Counted from the stretch's first letter, positions 1 to 7,380 are shown. The stretch is 14,961 bases of DNA from Pseudomonadota bacterium (GCA_023445955.1 JAEXJH010000404.1:1-14961), one strand, 5' to 3'. Notes: generated by a model from the sequence alone, not told the origin. Made by a program: numbers and translations.

Positions 1-458
1 GCCTCCTTCAGGCCGATGAAGGCGATGAACAGGCCGATGCCCGCCGCGATGGCCGAGAACAGAGGACGCGGGATCGCCCCGACGATCAGCTGGCGGATGC
101 CCGCCACAGTCAGCACCAGGAAGGCGATCCCCGACAGGAACACGCAGCCCAGGGCGGTCTCCCACGGCAGGCCCATGCCCTTGACGACGGTGAAGGTGAA
201 ATAGGCGTTGAGGCCCATGCCGGGAGCGAGCGCGATCGGATAGTTGGCGATCAGCCCCATCAGGATCGAGCCGAAGCCGGCGGCCAGGCACGTGGCGGCG
301 GCGACGGCGGCGATCGGCATGCCGGCCTGGCCCAGGATCGCCGGATTGACGATCACGATATAGGCCATGGTCAGGAAGGTGGTGAAGCCGGCCAGCACCT
401 CGGTGCGCACGCTCGTGCCTTGGGCCGAAAGCCCGAACTGCTTCTCCAGGAAACTCAT
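1..458 (-). CDS. AzgA-type purine (adenine/guanine/hypoxanthine) permease, N-terminal part
   Basis: The gene runs off the left edge, so only about 152 N-terminal residues are visible. It starts MSFLEKQFGLSAQGTSVRTE and continues into strongly hydrophobic segments. The stretches AYIVIVNPAIL (about residues 32-42) and PIALAPGMGLNAYF (about 70-83) are typical of the AzgA branch of the NCS2 nucleobase transporters, which import adenine, guanine or hypoxanthine by proton symport across the inner membrane. Family members are usually around 430 residues, so roughly two thirds of the protein lies outside. The ATG at 458 gives the classic AzgA N-terminus just before the first membrane segment; a G-rich stretch (GGGGTCGG) precedes it. 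It follows the unknown 143-aa gene on the same strand after 70 nt, so co-transcription is possible. The family call is firm; the exact substrate is inferred. Confidence 0.88.
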   Translation of the reverse strand, partial: MSFLEKQFGLSAQGTSVRTEVLAGFTTFLTMAYIVIVNPAILGQAGMPIAAVAAATCLAAGFGSILMGLIANYPIALAPGMGLNAYFTFTVVKGMGLPWETALGCVFLSGIAFLVLTVAGIRQLIVGAIPRPLFSAIAAGIGLFIAFIGLKE

Positions 459-528
459 GATCCGACCCCAATCCCCGATGCGAAGCGGGAGTGTTGGCGG
501 GCGAGTCCCGGAAGGCAAGCCCTGGCGC

Positions 529-960
529 CTAGCGCTTGCGGAAACGCTTGGCCTCGGCCTCGAGCTTGGACATCCAGGGCTCCGGCTCGGTGCTTTCCGG
601 CTGGAACGGCAGGGTTCCGGCCACGCCGCGCACCGCCAGCCACAGCGGCGCGGAGAAGTGACCAAGCACGCGCAGCGGCCGGCGCTTGTCGTCGGTGACG
701 TCCCAGCCCTCGGCCTCGAACGCGGCGACCTGCGCGGCGGGTGACTGGGTCTCGATATCGTCCCAGCCCGGCGGCCGTTCCACCGCCTCGGCCGCGTCGG
801 TGGTCAAGCCGAATAGGGCTAGCACGCAGGCGTCGATCTCCGGATATTCAGCGCGAGCTTCGGGCTCGGCGAAGTCGCGCTTGAGCAAGGCCCGGTATTC
901 CAGGTCATTGACGCCGGGCAGGTCGATCAGGCGCCGCAGCGCGCCGGGCTTGCTGGTCAT
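529..960 (-). CDS. Conserved-looking hypothetical protein, 143 aa
   Basis: I do not recognise a family. The protein begins MTSKPGALRRLIDLPGVND and ends with a basic tail (LEAEAKRFRKR). It has no signal peptide, membrane segment or cysteine-rich motif; its middle is acidic and rich in tryptophan/proline pairs (PPGWDDIET, EPEPWM). The frame stays open far upstream, into the ABC gene in another frame, but the ATG at 960 is preferred: it lies 5 nt after the stop of the ABC ATPase gene, with AAGGA nine bases upstream inside the end of that gene. The tight spacing says it is translated from the same mRNA as the ABC ATPase. A role linked to that transporter is only a guess from position; no ABC-2 permease features are seen in this protein. 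Confidence 0.72.
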   Translation of the reverse strand: MTSKPGALRRLIDLPGVNDLEYRALLKRDFAEPEARAEYPEIDACVLALFGLTTDAAEAVERPPGWDDIETQSPAAQVAAFEAEGWDVTDDKRRPLRVLGHFSAPLWLAVRGVAGTLPFQPESTEPEPWMSKLEAEAKRFRKR

Positions 961-965
961 GCGCT

Positions 966-1928
966 TTAGTCCTTGGTCGGATCGGCCGCGTTCGGGTCGC
1001 CATAGGTCAGGGCCAGGAAGACGTCCTCCAGATCCGGATCCTCGGTGGCGATGTCCTTGATCTTCAGGCCGTTGGCGCGCACGGCGGCCAACACCTGCTC
1101 GACGCTGGACTGGCCGGTGCGATAGCTGACCTGGAAGGCGCCATTGGCCCGCAGCTTGGTGTCGAAGCCCGCCAGGGTCGGGGCGGCCAGCACCGGCTCC
1201 TCCGGGGTCACCACGACATTGCGGCTGTCCATGCGGCGCAGGAGGGTGCTGGTCGGCTCGCAGGCCACCACTTCGCCGCGGTTGACGATGGCGATCTCGT
1301 CGCACAGCTCCTGGGCCTCTTCCAGGTAGTGGGTGGTCAGCACGATGGTGACGCCCAGCTCGTTCAGGCCCGTGACGTAGTGCCAGAGCTGGCGGCGCAG
1401 CTCGACGTCCACGCCGGCTGTGGGCTCGTCCAGGATCAGCACCGGCGGCTGGTGGACCATGGCTTTCGCCACCATCAGACGGCGCTTCATGCCGCCCGAC
1501 AGCTGGCGGACATAGGCGTTGGCCTTGTCGCTGAGGCCCAGGGCGTTCAGCAACTCGTCGGTGCGGCGCTCGTTCTTGGGCACGCCGTAGAAGCCGGCCT
1601 GCACCTCCAGCGACTCGCGCGGGGTGAAGAACACGTCGGCGGCCAGTTCCTGCGGCACTACGCCGATCGCGGCGCGGGCGTCGCGCGGCCGCTGGTCGAT
1701 GTCGCGGCCCCAGATCTTCACCGTGCCCGAGCTCTTGCGCACCAGGCCGGCCAGGATGTTGATGAAGGTCGACTTGCCCGCGCCGTTGGGGCCCAGCAGG
1801 CCGAAGATCGAGCCGCGCGGGATCTTCAGGTCGATGCCGTTCAGCGCCTTCTTCTCCGGCGAGGTCTTCGTGCCGGCATAGGTCTTGTACAGGCCTTCGG
1901 CTTCGATGGCGTAGGCGGGCAGGTCCAT
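966..1928 (-). CDS. ABC-2 type transporter ATP-binding protein, YadG-like
   Basis: This 320-aa cytoplasmic ATPase has all ABC motifs: Walker A GPNGAGKST at 46-54, Q-loop glutamine near 93 (VPQE), signature LSGGM at 143-147, Walker B VLILDEP at 163-169 and switch histidine H200 (TTHYLEEA). The run TAGVDVELRRQLW after Walker B, and the C-terminal extension of about 100 residues, match the YadG/DrrA-like exporter ATPases that work with a separate ABC-2 membrane permease. No permease gene lies next to it; the upstream side is a divergent promoter region and the downstream gene is a soluble unknown protein. The partner and cargo therefore cannot be named. The ATG at 1928 directly precedes a normal N-terminus. 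The 140-nt gap to the divergent zinc-protein gene should hold its promoter. Confidence 0.93.
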   Translation of the reverse strand: MDLPAYAIEAEGLYKTYAGTKTSPEKKALNGIDLKIPRGSIFGLLGPNGAGKSTFINILAGLVRKSSGTVKIWGRDIDQRPRDARAAIGVVPQELAADVFFTPRESLEVQAGFYGVPKNERRTDELLNALGLSDKANAYVRQLSGGMKRRLMVAKAMVHQPPVLILDEPTAGVDVELRRQLWHYVTGLNELGVTIVLTTHYLEEAQELCDEIAIVNRGEVVACEPTSTLLRRMDSRNVVVTPEEPVLAAPTLAGFDTKLRANGAFQVSYRTGQSSVEQVLAAVRANGLKIKDIATEDPDLEDVFLALTYGDPNAADPTKD

Positions 1929-1985
1929 GGAGCGTCCAGATCGGGGGCGGAAGGGCCGGGAAACGTCGTTTGAGGCGCGCGTCGA

Positions 1986-2015
1986 TTGACGGCGCCTTTC
2001 AGCGTCGCATAGGTA
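1986..2015 (+). promoter_or_regulatory. Candidate housekeeping promoter for the zinc-protein/thioesterase pair
   Basis: TTGACGG at 1986-1992 matches the -35 element of the Caulobacter major sigma factor (TTGACGS). The region 14-18 nt downstream reads GCATAGGTATGC, a weak -10 at best (CATAGG or TAGGTA) and also a small dyad (GCATA-GG-TATGC). It is followed about 40 nt later by AAGGA and the ATG at 2069. The -35 match is seen; promoter activity is inferred. Confidence 0.4.
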
Positions 2016-2068
2016 TGCCTCGTTCGCCGCCGCGCCAAGGCCGCGTTCCGTTTTAAGGACTCGCCGAT

Positions 2069-2335
2069 ATGGCCAACACCCCCACCGCGCCTACCGCCAT
2101 GGATGTCGACGCGATCGCCGGCCCCGCGCCGGAGACGATCGCCGTCCGCTCGCACCGCATCGCCTGCGATGGCGTCGGCGGGGCGCTGGGCCATCCGCGC
2201 GTGTGGCTGGAGATGGGCGCGGCCGGTTTCGTCGACTGCTCCTATTGCGACCGCCGCTTCGTGGCCTCGACGGCCGTGGGCGACGAGGACGAGCGCCTGG
2301 CGCCGGGCGTCTACGAAGGCGCCGGCGGGCACTAA
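2069..2335 (+). CDS. NDUFS6-like zinc-finger protein (zf-CHCC), probable complex I accessory subunit
   Basis: This 88-aa protein carries the motif IACDGVGGALGHPRVWLEM followed by CSYC. The zinc ligands would be C33, H42, C57 and C60, the C-x8-H-x14-C-x2-C spacing of the zf-CHCC family. The CDGxGGALGHP block closely resembles the mitochondrial NADH dehydrogenase 13-kDa subunit NDUFS6, and alphaproteobacterial complex I contains a homologue of it. The likely role is therefore a small zinc-binding subunit on the matrix-equivalent (cytoplasmic) arm of complex I, but this is inferred from family. The N-terminal 25 residues are low-complexity and alanine/proline rich. ATG 2069 has AAGGA nine bases upstream. 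The thioesterase gene starts 9 nt after its stop, so the two are probably co-translated. Confidence 0.88.
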   Translation: MANTPTAPTAMDVDAIAGPAPETIAVRSHRIACDGVGGALGHPRVWLEMGAAGFVDCSYCDRRFVASTAVGDEDERLAPGVYEGAGGH

Positions 2336-2344
2336 GCCCTCCCC

Positions 2345-2779
2345 ATGACCGACGAGATCGCCCAATCCGCGCGCGCCGAGACCCTGGCCAAGGCCTGGGA
2401 GGCGCTGGAGTGGCCGCATGAGGCGCCGGTGCTGCGCGCCATCGCCATGCCGTCCGACACCAACCCCGAAGGCGACATCTTCGGCGGCTGGCTGCTGTCG
2501 CAGATGGACCTGGCGGCCGCTTCGGTGGCCTTCCACCGCGCCGCCGGCCGCTGCGCCACCATCGCCATCGACGGCATGACCTTCATCAGCCCGGTGTTCG
2601 TCGGCGACGAGGTCAGCCTGTTCGCGCGCCTCGTCCATACCGGCCGCACCTCTCTGAAGGTCCAGGTCGAAGCTTGGCGCCGCCGCCGCGACGGCGAGCA
2701 GGCCCATAAGGTGACCGAGGGCGTGTTCACGTTCGTGGCCATCGGGGATGACCGCAAGCCGAGGCCCTTGCCGGTTTAG
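2345..2779 (+). CDS. Acyl-CoA thioesterase, YciA-like hotdog fold
   Basis: The 144-aa protein has the YciA/BACH-type hotdog signature: AMPSDTNPEGDIFGGWLLSQMD, in which the asparagine, the GDIFGGW block and the aspartate shape the active site, followed by a second conserved stretch IDGMTFISPVFVGDEV. Such enzymes hydrolyse acyl-CoA thioesters to free acid and CoA in the cytoplasm; substrate length cannot be read from sequence. Length is close to the family norm (about 130-150 aa), with a short N-terminal extension of about 28 residues before the core. It follows the NDUFS6-like gene by 9 nt and is probably in the same transcript. No obvious rho-independent terminator follows it. Confidence 0.93.
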   Translation: MTDEIAQSARAETLAKAWEALEWPHEAPVLRAIAMPSDTNPEGDIFGGWLLSQMDLAAASVAFHRAAGRCATIAIDGMTFISPVFVGDEVSLFARLVHTGRTSLKVQVEAWRRRRDGEQAHKVTEGVFTFVAIGDDRKPRPLPV

Positions 2780-2980
2780 GCGCCGGGCGGCCATAAGCGC
2801 TCCTTATCCAGCATGCGTCCGTTGCTTCACGCGATCAGGCCGCTGAAGGGATAGAGGCGACCGCGCTACGCCAAGGCGATGACGGCCCACCTCGACATTG
2901 AGGCTTCTTGCTGAGGCTTGCACCACACGCTCGGACAGGCGTTGGATAGTCTCCAGCCCTTGATGACCGTGGAGCAGCCC
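2780..2980 (+). other. Gene-free stretch between thioesterase and SRPBCC genes
   Basis: No convincing gene is present here. It contains an ATAAG-N5-CTTAT dyad at 2793-2807 (see findings) and a direct repeat of TGAGGCTT at 2899-2906 and 2912-2919. The promoter for the SRPBCC/GNAT pair presumably lies here, but I cannot point to confident -35/-10 elements. Several in-frame upstream starts exist for the next gene (for example ATG 2963) but they are less favoured. Confidence 0.5.
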
Positions 2981-3376
2981 ATGTTCGAGTCGCGCTACAT
3001 CAGCATCCGCATTCATAAGTCGGCGGGCGAGGTCTACGCCTTCACCAAGGAGCCTTCCGGCTTCGTGAAGTGGGCGGCGGGCCTGGCCTCAGGCCTGACG
3101 CCGGACGGCGACCAGTGGATCGCCCACGGCCCCGGCGGCGACGTCCACGTGCGGTTCTCGCCGGAGAATCCCTATGGCGTGCTCGACCACTGGGTGACCC
3201 TGCCGGACGGGACCGAACTCTACATGCCGCTGCGGGTGACGGCCAATGGCGAGGGCGCCGAGGTCGGCATGATCCTCTACCGGCCGCCCAACATGTTCGA
3301 CGACGCGGCCTATGACCGTGATGCGGCGGCGGTGGCCAAGGACCTGGCCAAGCTGAAGGCCCTTGTCGAAGCATGA
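2981..3376 (+). CDS. SRPBCC-fold protein (START/polyketide-cyclase-like), 131 aa
   Basis: The protein begins MFESRYISIRIHKSAGEVYA and shows the usual SRPBCC pattern: an N-terminal beta strand, an amphipathic helix (SAGEVYAFTKEPSGFVKWA), a series of beta strands (DQWIAHGP, VHVRFSPENPYGVLDHWV, ELYMPLRVTAN) and a long C-terminal helix (DRDAAAVAKDLAKLKALVEA). SRPBCC proteins bind hydrophobic ligands in a deep cavity; the ligand here is unknown. The frame extends upstream, but ATG 2981 has GGAG at 2971-2974 with a 6-nt spacer and gives the typical N-terminus; ATG 2963 is the alternative. Its TGA overlaps the ATG of the GNAT gene (ATGA at 3373-3376), so the two are translationally coupled. Confidence 0.85.
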   Translation: MFESRYISIRIHKSAGEVYAFTKEPSGFVKWAAGLASGLTPDGDQWIAHGPGGDVHVRFSPENPYGVLDHWVTLPDGTELYMPLRVTANGEGAEVGMILYRPPNMFDDAAYDRDAAAVAKDLAKLKALVEA

Positions 3377-3852
3377 GCATCGTCCTGCGGCCGCCCGCGC
3401 CCGGCGACCTGGGCTGGATCGTCCAGCGTCACGGCGCGCTCTACGCGGCCGAGGAGGGCTGGGACCATCGGTTCGAAGGCGTGGTGGCCCAGGTGGTCGC
3501 CGATTACGTCAAGACCTATGACCCCGAGCGCGAGGCCTGCTGGATCGCCGAACATGACGGTCAAAAGGTCGGCTCGATCATGCTGGCCAAGGAGACCGAC
3601 AAGGTCGGCCGCCTGCGCCTGCTGCTGGTCGAACCGACCGCGCGCGGCCTGGGCGTCGGCGAGGCCTTGATCGCCGCCTGCATCGAACGCGCTCATAAGG
3701 CTGACTATGCCGAGATGGTGCTCTGGACCCAGGCCAATCTGCTGCCGGCGCGCCGGCTATACGCCCGCTTCGGCTTCGTGCTCGAGAAAAGCTGGCCTTA
3801 TGACGGTTTCGCCGATGGGTTGGTGTCGGAGAGCTGGCGGTTGAGGTTCTAG
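3373..3852 (+). CDS. GNAT-family N-acetyltransferase, 159 aa
   Basis: The acetyl-CoA binding motif A is clear: RLLLVEPTARGLGVGEALI, with the RGLGVG pyrophosphate-binding loop at 91-96. Motif B follows (ANLLPARRLYARFGFVLEKSW), with the Y-x-R-x-GF signature typical of GNAT enzymes. The N-terminal half (RHGALYAAEEGWDHRFE) resembles the acetyltransferase part of MarR-GNAT two-domain proteins, but no MarR domain is present, so it is a stand-alone version. The acceptor substrate is unknown. It starts inside the last codon of the SRPBCC gene, so both are made from one mRNA and may act together. Its TAG at 3850-3852 overlaps the stop codon of the convergent acyl-CoA synthetase gene by sharing a CTAG tetramer. 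Confidence 0.92.
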   Translation: MSIVLRPPAPGDLGWIVQRHGALYAAEEGWDHRFEGVVAQVVADYVKTYDPEREACWIAEHDGQKVGSIMLAKETDKVGRLRLLLVEPTARGLGVGEALIAACIERAHKADYAEMVLWTQANLLPARRLYARFGFVLEKSWPYDGFADGLVSESWRLRF

Positions 3853-5468
3853 CCGCCCAACCGGCCCTTCCAGGCCTCGCGCAGCACCTTCTTGTCGATC
3901 TTGCCCGTGGCGGTCAGCGGCACGGCGGCGAAGACCACGTCGTCGGGCGTCCACCACTTGACGATCCTCGGCGCGAGGTAGTCGAGCACGTCGGCCTTGG
4001 TGATCGTCGCGCCGTCATGGGCCTCGATGACCAGCAGCGGGCGCTCTTCCCACTTCGGATGCGGGACACCCACCACGGCGGCGATCTTCACGCCGGGACA
4101 GCCGACGGCGACGTTCTCCAGGTCGATCGAGCTGATCCACTCTCCGCCAGACTTGATGACGTCCTTCTGACGGTCGGTGATGCGCATGAAGCCGTTTGTG
4201 TCGAGCGTGGCGATGTCGCCGGTGTCGAACCAGCCGTCGTCGCGCGCGGCGTCCTCGCCTTTGCGGAAGTAGCGCCGCACCACCCACGGGCCGCGCACCA
4301 AGAGGGCGCCGGAGGTCTCGCCGTCGTGCGGGGCCTCGGTCCCGTCCTCCAGCTCGACGCGCAACTCGATGCCGAACTGCAGGCGGCCCTGGCGGGTCCA
4401 GATCGCCTCGTCCATGGCCTCTTCGCCCAGGGCGGCGAGGGCGGGCGTGGGCGTGGAGACGACGCCGATCGGGCAGGTCTCGGTCATGCCCCAGATCTGC
4501 AGGGTCTGAACGCCGTAGAGCCGCTTGAAGGCCTCGGCCATGGCGCGCGGCACGGCGCTGCCGCCGATGACGACGCGCTTCAGCGTGGTGGGCGAGGCGT
4601 CGTTCTTCTCCAGCCAGTCGAGGTACATCGTCCAGATGGTCGGCACGCCGCCGGTGAAGGTGACGCCCTCGCCCTCGATCAGCGCGTGCAGGGATGCGCC
4701 GTCCATCTTGTCGGCGGGGAGCACCAGCTTGGCCCCGCACAGCGGCGCGCTGAACGGCAGGCCCCAGGCGGTGGCGTGGTAGAGGCTGGAGCAGGGCATG
4801 ACAACGTCGAACGCCGTGAAGCCGAACGCGCTGTTGAGGCCCCCCGCCATCGCGTGCAGCACCACGGCCCGGTGCGAATAGAGCACCCCCTTGGGATCGC
4901 CCGTCGTGCCCGAGGTGTAGCAGAGGAACGCGCCGGAATTCTCGTCGAAGCGGGGCCAGTCGAGGGTCTCGGCTTCGCCGGCGATCAGGGCCTCGTAAGA
5001 GCGCGCGCCAACGCTGCCGGGGATCGTCCGCTCACGGTCCGACAGCATGACGAAGGTCTTCACCGTGGTCAGCTGCGGGGCGATGCGCTCGACCAGGGCG
5101 GCAAAGCTGCGCTCGTAGAACAGCACGCCGCTTTCGGCGTGATTGATCGTGTAGACGATCTGCTCGTCGAACAGTCGCGGATTGGCCGTGTGCAGCACCG
5201 CGCCGATGCCGGGCGCGGCGTAGAACAGCTCCAGGTGCCGGTGGGTGTTCCAGGCGAGCGACGTGATGCGGTCGCCGGGCGCCACGCCCAGGCGCTTGAG
5301 GGCATGGGCCAGCTGGGCGCTGCGACGACCAAGGCCGGCGTAGTCGTACCGCCACAGCGGCTCGTCGATTAGCTTGGAGACGATCTCGCGCGTCCCATGG
5401 GCCTGCGCCGCATAGGTCAGGATGCCGCTGATCATCAGCGGCGTCGTCTGCATCAGGCCCGCGATCAT
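3849..5468 (-). CDS. Fatty-acyl-CoA synthetase (AMP-dependent ligase), DmdB/FadD-like
   Basis: This is a 539-aa adenylate-forming enzyme that activates a carboxylic acid with ATP and joins it to CoA. Motifs: P-loop [11 protein letters not shown] at 184-194, WGMTET at 326-331, GWFDTGD at 412-418, the hinge region [15 protein letters not shown] around 432-446, and the C-terminal catalytic lysine (TATGKIDKK, about K523). The N-terminus [21 protein letters not shown] matches the medium/long-chain and methylthiopropionate-type ligases, so the precise substrate is open. ATG 5468 is supported by GGGAGG five to seven bases upstream. That Shine-Dalgarno lies within a 6-bp stem (see findings). It lies 65 nt downstream of the chemoreceptor gene on the same strand; a functional link is not apparent. 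It is convergent with the GNAT gene with overlapping stops. Confidence 0.93.
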   Translation of the reverse strand: MIAGLMQTTPLMISGILTYAAQAHGTREIVSKLIDEPLWRYDYAGLGRRSAQLAHALKRLGVAPGDRITSLAWNTHRHLELFYAAPGIGAVLHTANPRLFDEQIVYTINHAESGVLFYERSFAALVERIAPQLTTVKTFVMLSDRERTIPGSVGARSYEALIAGEAETLDWPRFDENSGAFLCYTSGTTGDPKGVLYSHRAVVLHAMAGGLNSAFGFTAFDVVMPCSSLYHATAWGLPFSAPLCGAKLVLPADKMDGASLHALIEGEGVTFTGGVPTIWTMYLDWLEKNDASPTTLKRVVIGGSAVPRAMAEAFKRLYGVQTLQIWGMTETCPIGVVSTPTPALAALGEEAMDEAIWTRQGRLQFGIELRVELEDGTEAPHDGETSGALLVRGPWVVRRYFRKGEDAARDDGWFDTGDIATLDTNGFMRITDRQKDVIKSGGEWISSIDLENVAVGCPGVKIAAVVGVPHPKWEERPLLVIEAHDGATITKADVLDYLAPRIVKWWTPDDVVFAAVPLTATGKIDKKVLREAWKGRLGG

Positions 5469-5473
5469 CGGCC

Positions 5474-5498
5474 CCTCCCGTCTCTTATCGTTGGGAGG
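5474..5498 (-). promoter_or_regulatory. Small hairpin enclosing the acyl-CoA synthetase ribosome binding site
   Basis: On the minus strand CCTCCC (5498-5493) and GGGAGG (5479-5474) are perfectly complementary with a 13-nt loop. The GGGAGG arm is the Shine-Dalgarno of the acyl-CoA synthetase gene, so the fold would hide the ribosome binding site. The pairing is seen; regulation is inferred. Confidence 0.35.
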
Positions 5499-5533
5499 AG
5501 CCTAGAACGTGATCGCTGTTCAGTGGAAGGCGC

Positions 5534-7330
5534 TTAAGCCGCCCGCGTCCGCTGAACCTCTGCCTCGTCCACCTGGAACCGCCCCACCAGCACCGACAGC
5601 TCGCTGGCCTCGCTCTTGAGGGCGTGGCTGGCGGCGGTGGCTTCCTCGACCATGGCGGCGTTCTGCTGGACGACCTGGTCCATCTGGTTCACCGCGACAT
5701 TGACCTGGTGCAGGCCGGTGGACTGCTCCTGGGCCGAGGCGGCGATCTCCTTCACCAGGGCGTCGATGGCGGCGACCTGGCCGACGATGGCGCGCAGGGA
5801 CTGGCCGGTCTGGGCGACCAGATCGACGCCCGCGCCGACCTGCTGCGACGAGGTCGAGATCAGGGTCTTGATCTCCTTGGCCGCGTCGGCCGAGCGCTGG
5901 GCCAGGGCGCGGACTTCCTGTGCCACGACCGCAAAGCCGCGGCCGGCTTCACCGGCACGCGCGGCTTCGACCCCGGCGTTCAGAGCCAGCAGGTTGGTCT
6001 GGAAGGCGATCTCGTCGATCACGCCGATGATCTGGTTGACCTGGGCCGACGAGCTTTCGATCTCGCTCATCGCGCTGACCGCCTGGTCGACGATCTGGCC
6101 CGAACGCTCGGCGCCGGTGCGGGCCTGGGCGACCAGGCCGGAAGCCTCGCGCGCGCCCTCGGCGGTCTTGCGGACGGTGGCGGTGATCTGGTCGAGGGCG
6201 GCGGCGGTCTCTTCCAGGCTGGCGGCCTGCTGCTCGGTGCGGCGCGAGAGGTTGTCGGAGGCGTCGGCGATCTCGTCGGCGCCGCCATTGACGCCGCCGG
6301 TGGCGACAGTAATGGCGCGCAGGGCCTGCTGGATCTTGTCGGCGGCGGCGTTGAAATTGGTCTTCAGGCTCTCGGCCTTGGGCGAGAACGGGATGGTGAT
6401 GCGGTGGGTCAGGTCGCCGATCGCCAGGCGGTCCAGCGCCTCGGTCAGCGCCTTGATGTTGATCGCGTCGCTGCGGGCGATCTCGGCCTTCTCGGCCTCG
6501 TTGGCGGCCCGCTCGTGGTCGGCAGCGACGCGCTGGGCGCCGGCCTCGCCTTCGAGGCGCAGCTTCTCGATCGCCGCGTCCTTGAAGTGCGCTACGGCGT
6601 CGGCCATCTGGCCGACCTCGTCCTTGCGGCCCATGGCGGGGATTTCGATGTCGAGCTCCCCGGCTGAAAGCCGGCGCATGGCGGCGGTCATGGCCGCGAC
6701 CGGCGCGCCGATGGCTGAGGACAGCAACCAGCCCATCAGGCCGGCGATCGCCACGGCCAATGCGCCACCGATCAGCAGCGCCTTGTTGGCCATGTCCTGG
6801 GCTTCCTTGGCCTGTTCGGCGCGGACCGCCACGCGGTCTTGGGCGGCCTTCAGGAGGTCCTGCTGAATCGCGCGGATCTCGCCCAGGCTCCTCTTGCCGA
6901 CCAGTTGGCCGGCCTGGTCGCGACCGCCGCCGGCCATCAGGGCCAGGGCCGGCTCGCCGATGTCGCGGCGCCAGGCGCCCATGGCCGCGCGCAGCTTCTG
7001 GATACGGGCCTTCTGTTCGGGGACGGTGGTCTTGGCCTCGAAGGCGTCGAGACGCGCATCGAACTTGTCCTTCGCCTCGGCATAGGTCTTGGCGAAGCCG
7101 TCATCGCCCAGGACGACATAGCCACGCAGGGCGTTCTGCTGCTCCAGCACCAGGGCCATGATCTCTTCGGCCTGGGCGTTCAGGGTCAGGCTGCGCTGGG
7201 TCCCGGTCGAAGCCTCGTCGATCTTCTGCAGGCTGGAGAAGATGACGGCCGAAGAAAGGGCCGAAGCCAGGATCAGGGCGAAGAAGGCGATGCCCAGCTT
7301 CACCGGTATTTTCAGGTCCTTGAACGCCAT
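5534..7330 (-). CDS. Methyl-accepting chemotaxis protein with two HAMP domains
   Basis: The 598-aa receptor has a first membrane segment at about 11-33, a roughly 150-residue helical periplasmic sensor (34-183, resembling CHASE3/four-helix-bundle types, with NALRGYVVLGDD), a second membrane segment at about 184-206, a HAMP domain directly after it (about 207-259), a second HAMP-like unit at about 290-342 (LTEALDRLAIGDLTHRI), and a signalling domain whose hairpin tip lies near 439-471 (EIAFQTNLLALNAGVEAARA). Likely methylation regions contain QQAASLEETAAA (about 367-378). The C-terminus (EVQRTRAA) lacks an aromatic CheR/CheB-tethering pentapeptide. It should signal through CheA/CheW; the ligand is unknown. 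No che genes are nearby, so it is an orphan receptor. The start codon directly abuts a 13-bp inverted repeat; no well-spaced Shine-Dalgarno is visible. Confidence 0.95.
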   Translation of the reverse strand: MAFKDLKIPVKLGIAFFALILASALSSAVIFSSLQKIDEASTGTQRSLTLNAQAEEIMALVLEQQNALRGYVVLGDDGFAKTYAEAKDKFDARLDAFEAKTTVPEQKARIQKLRAAMGAWRRDIGEPALALMAGGGRDQAGQLVGKRSLGEIRAIQQDLLKAAQDRVAVRAEQAKEAQDMANKALLIGGALAVAIAGLMGWLLSSAIGAPVAAMTAAMRRLSAGELDIEIPAMGRKDEVGQMADAVAHFKDAAIEKLRLEGEAGAQRVAADHERAANEAEKAEIARSDAINIKALTEALDRLAIGDLTHRITIPFSPKAESLKTNFNAAADKIQQALRAITVATGGVNGGADEIADASDNLSRRTEQQAASLEETAAALDQITATVRKTAEGAREASGLVAQARTGAERSGQIVDQAVSAMSEIESSSAQVNQIIGVIDEIAFQTNLLALNAGVEAARAGEAGRGFAVVAQEVRALAQRSADAAKEIKTLISTSSQQVGAGVDLVAQTGQSLRAIVGQVAAIDALVKEIAASAQEQSTGLHQVNVAVNQMDQVVQQNAAMVEEATAASHALKSEASELSVLVGRFQVDEAEVQRTRAA

Positions 7331-7380
7331 ATCCCCGAATTCCCAACAGCCCTGTGAGATGTTGTCAGGAATTCGGGGAT
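7331..7380 (-). promoter_or_regulatory. Perfect 13-bp inverted repeat abutting the chemoreceptor start codon
   Basis: ATCCCCGAATTCC (7331-7343) and GGAATTCGGGGAT (7368-7380) are exact reverse complements separated by 24 nt. Inside the spacer CAACA (7344-7348) and TGTTG (7360-7364) can extend the stem after a 3-nt bulge. On the minus strand the second arm ends exactly at the ATG of the chemoreceptor gene. It could be a 5'-UTR hairpin, a DNA operator, or the terminator of the upstream leuB transcript, though no U-tract follows. Confidence 0.6.

Noticed and set aside
529..1305. Longer N-terminal version of the 143-aa unknown protein
   Set aside because: The extension overlaps the ABC ATPase gene in another frame, and its arginine/glycine-rich sequence looks like a frame shadow; ATG 960 has a good ribosome binding site.
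4017..5372. 451-codon open frame opposite the acyl-CoA synthetase gene
   Set aside because: It is antisense to a gene with full adenylate-forming motifs; its composition (Ala/Gly/Arg/His-rich, no domain) is that of a GC-rich shadow frame.
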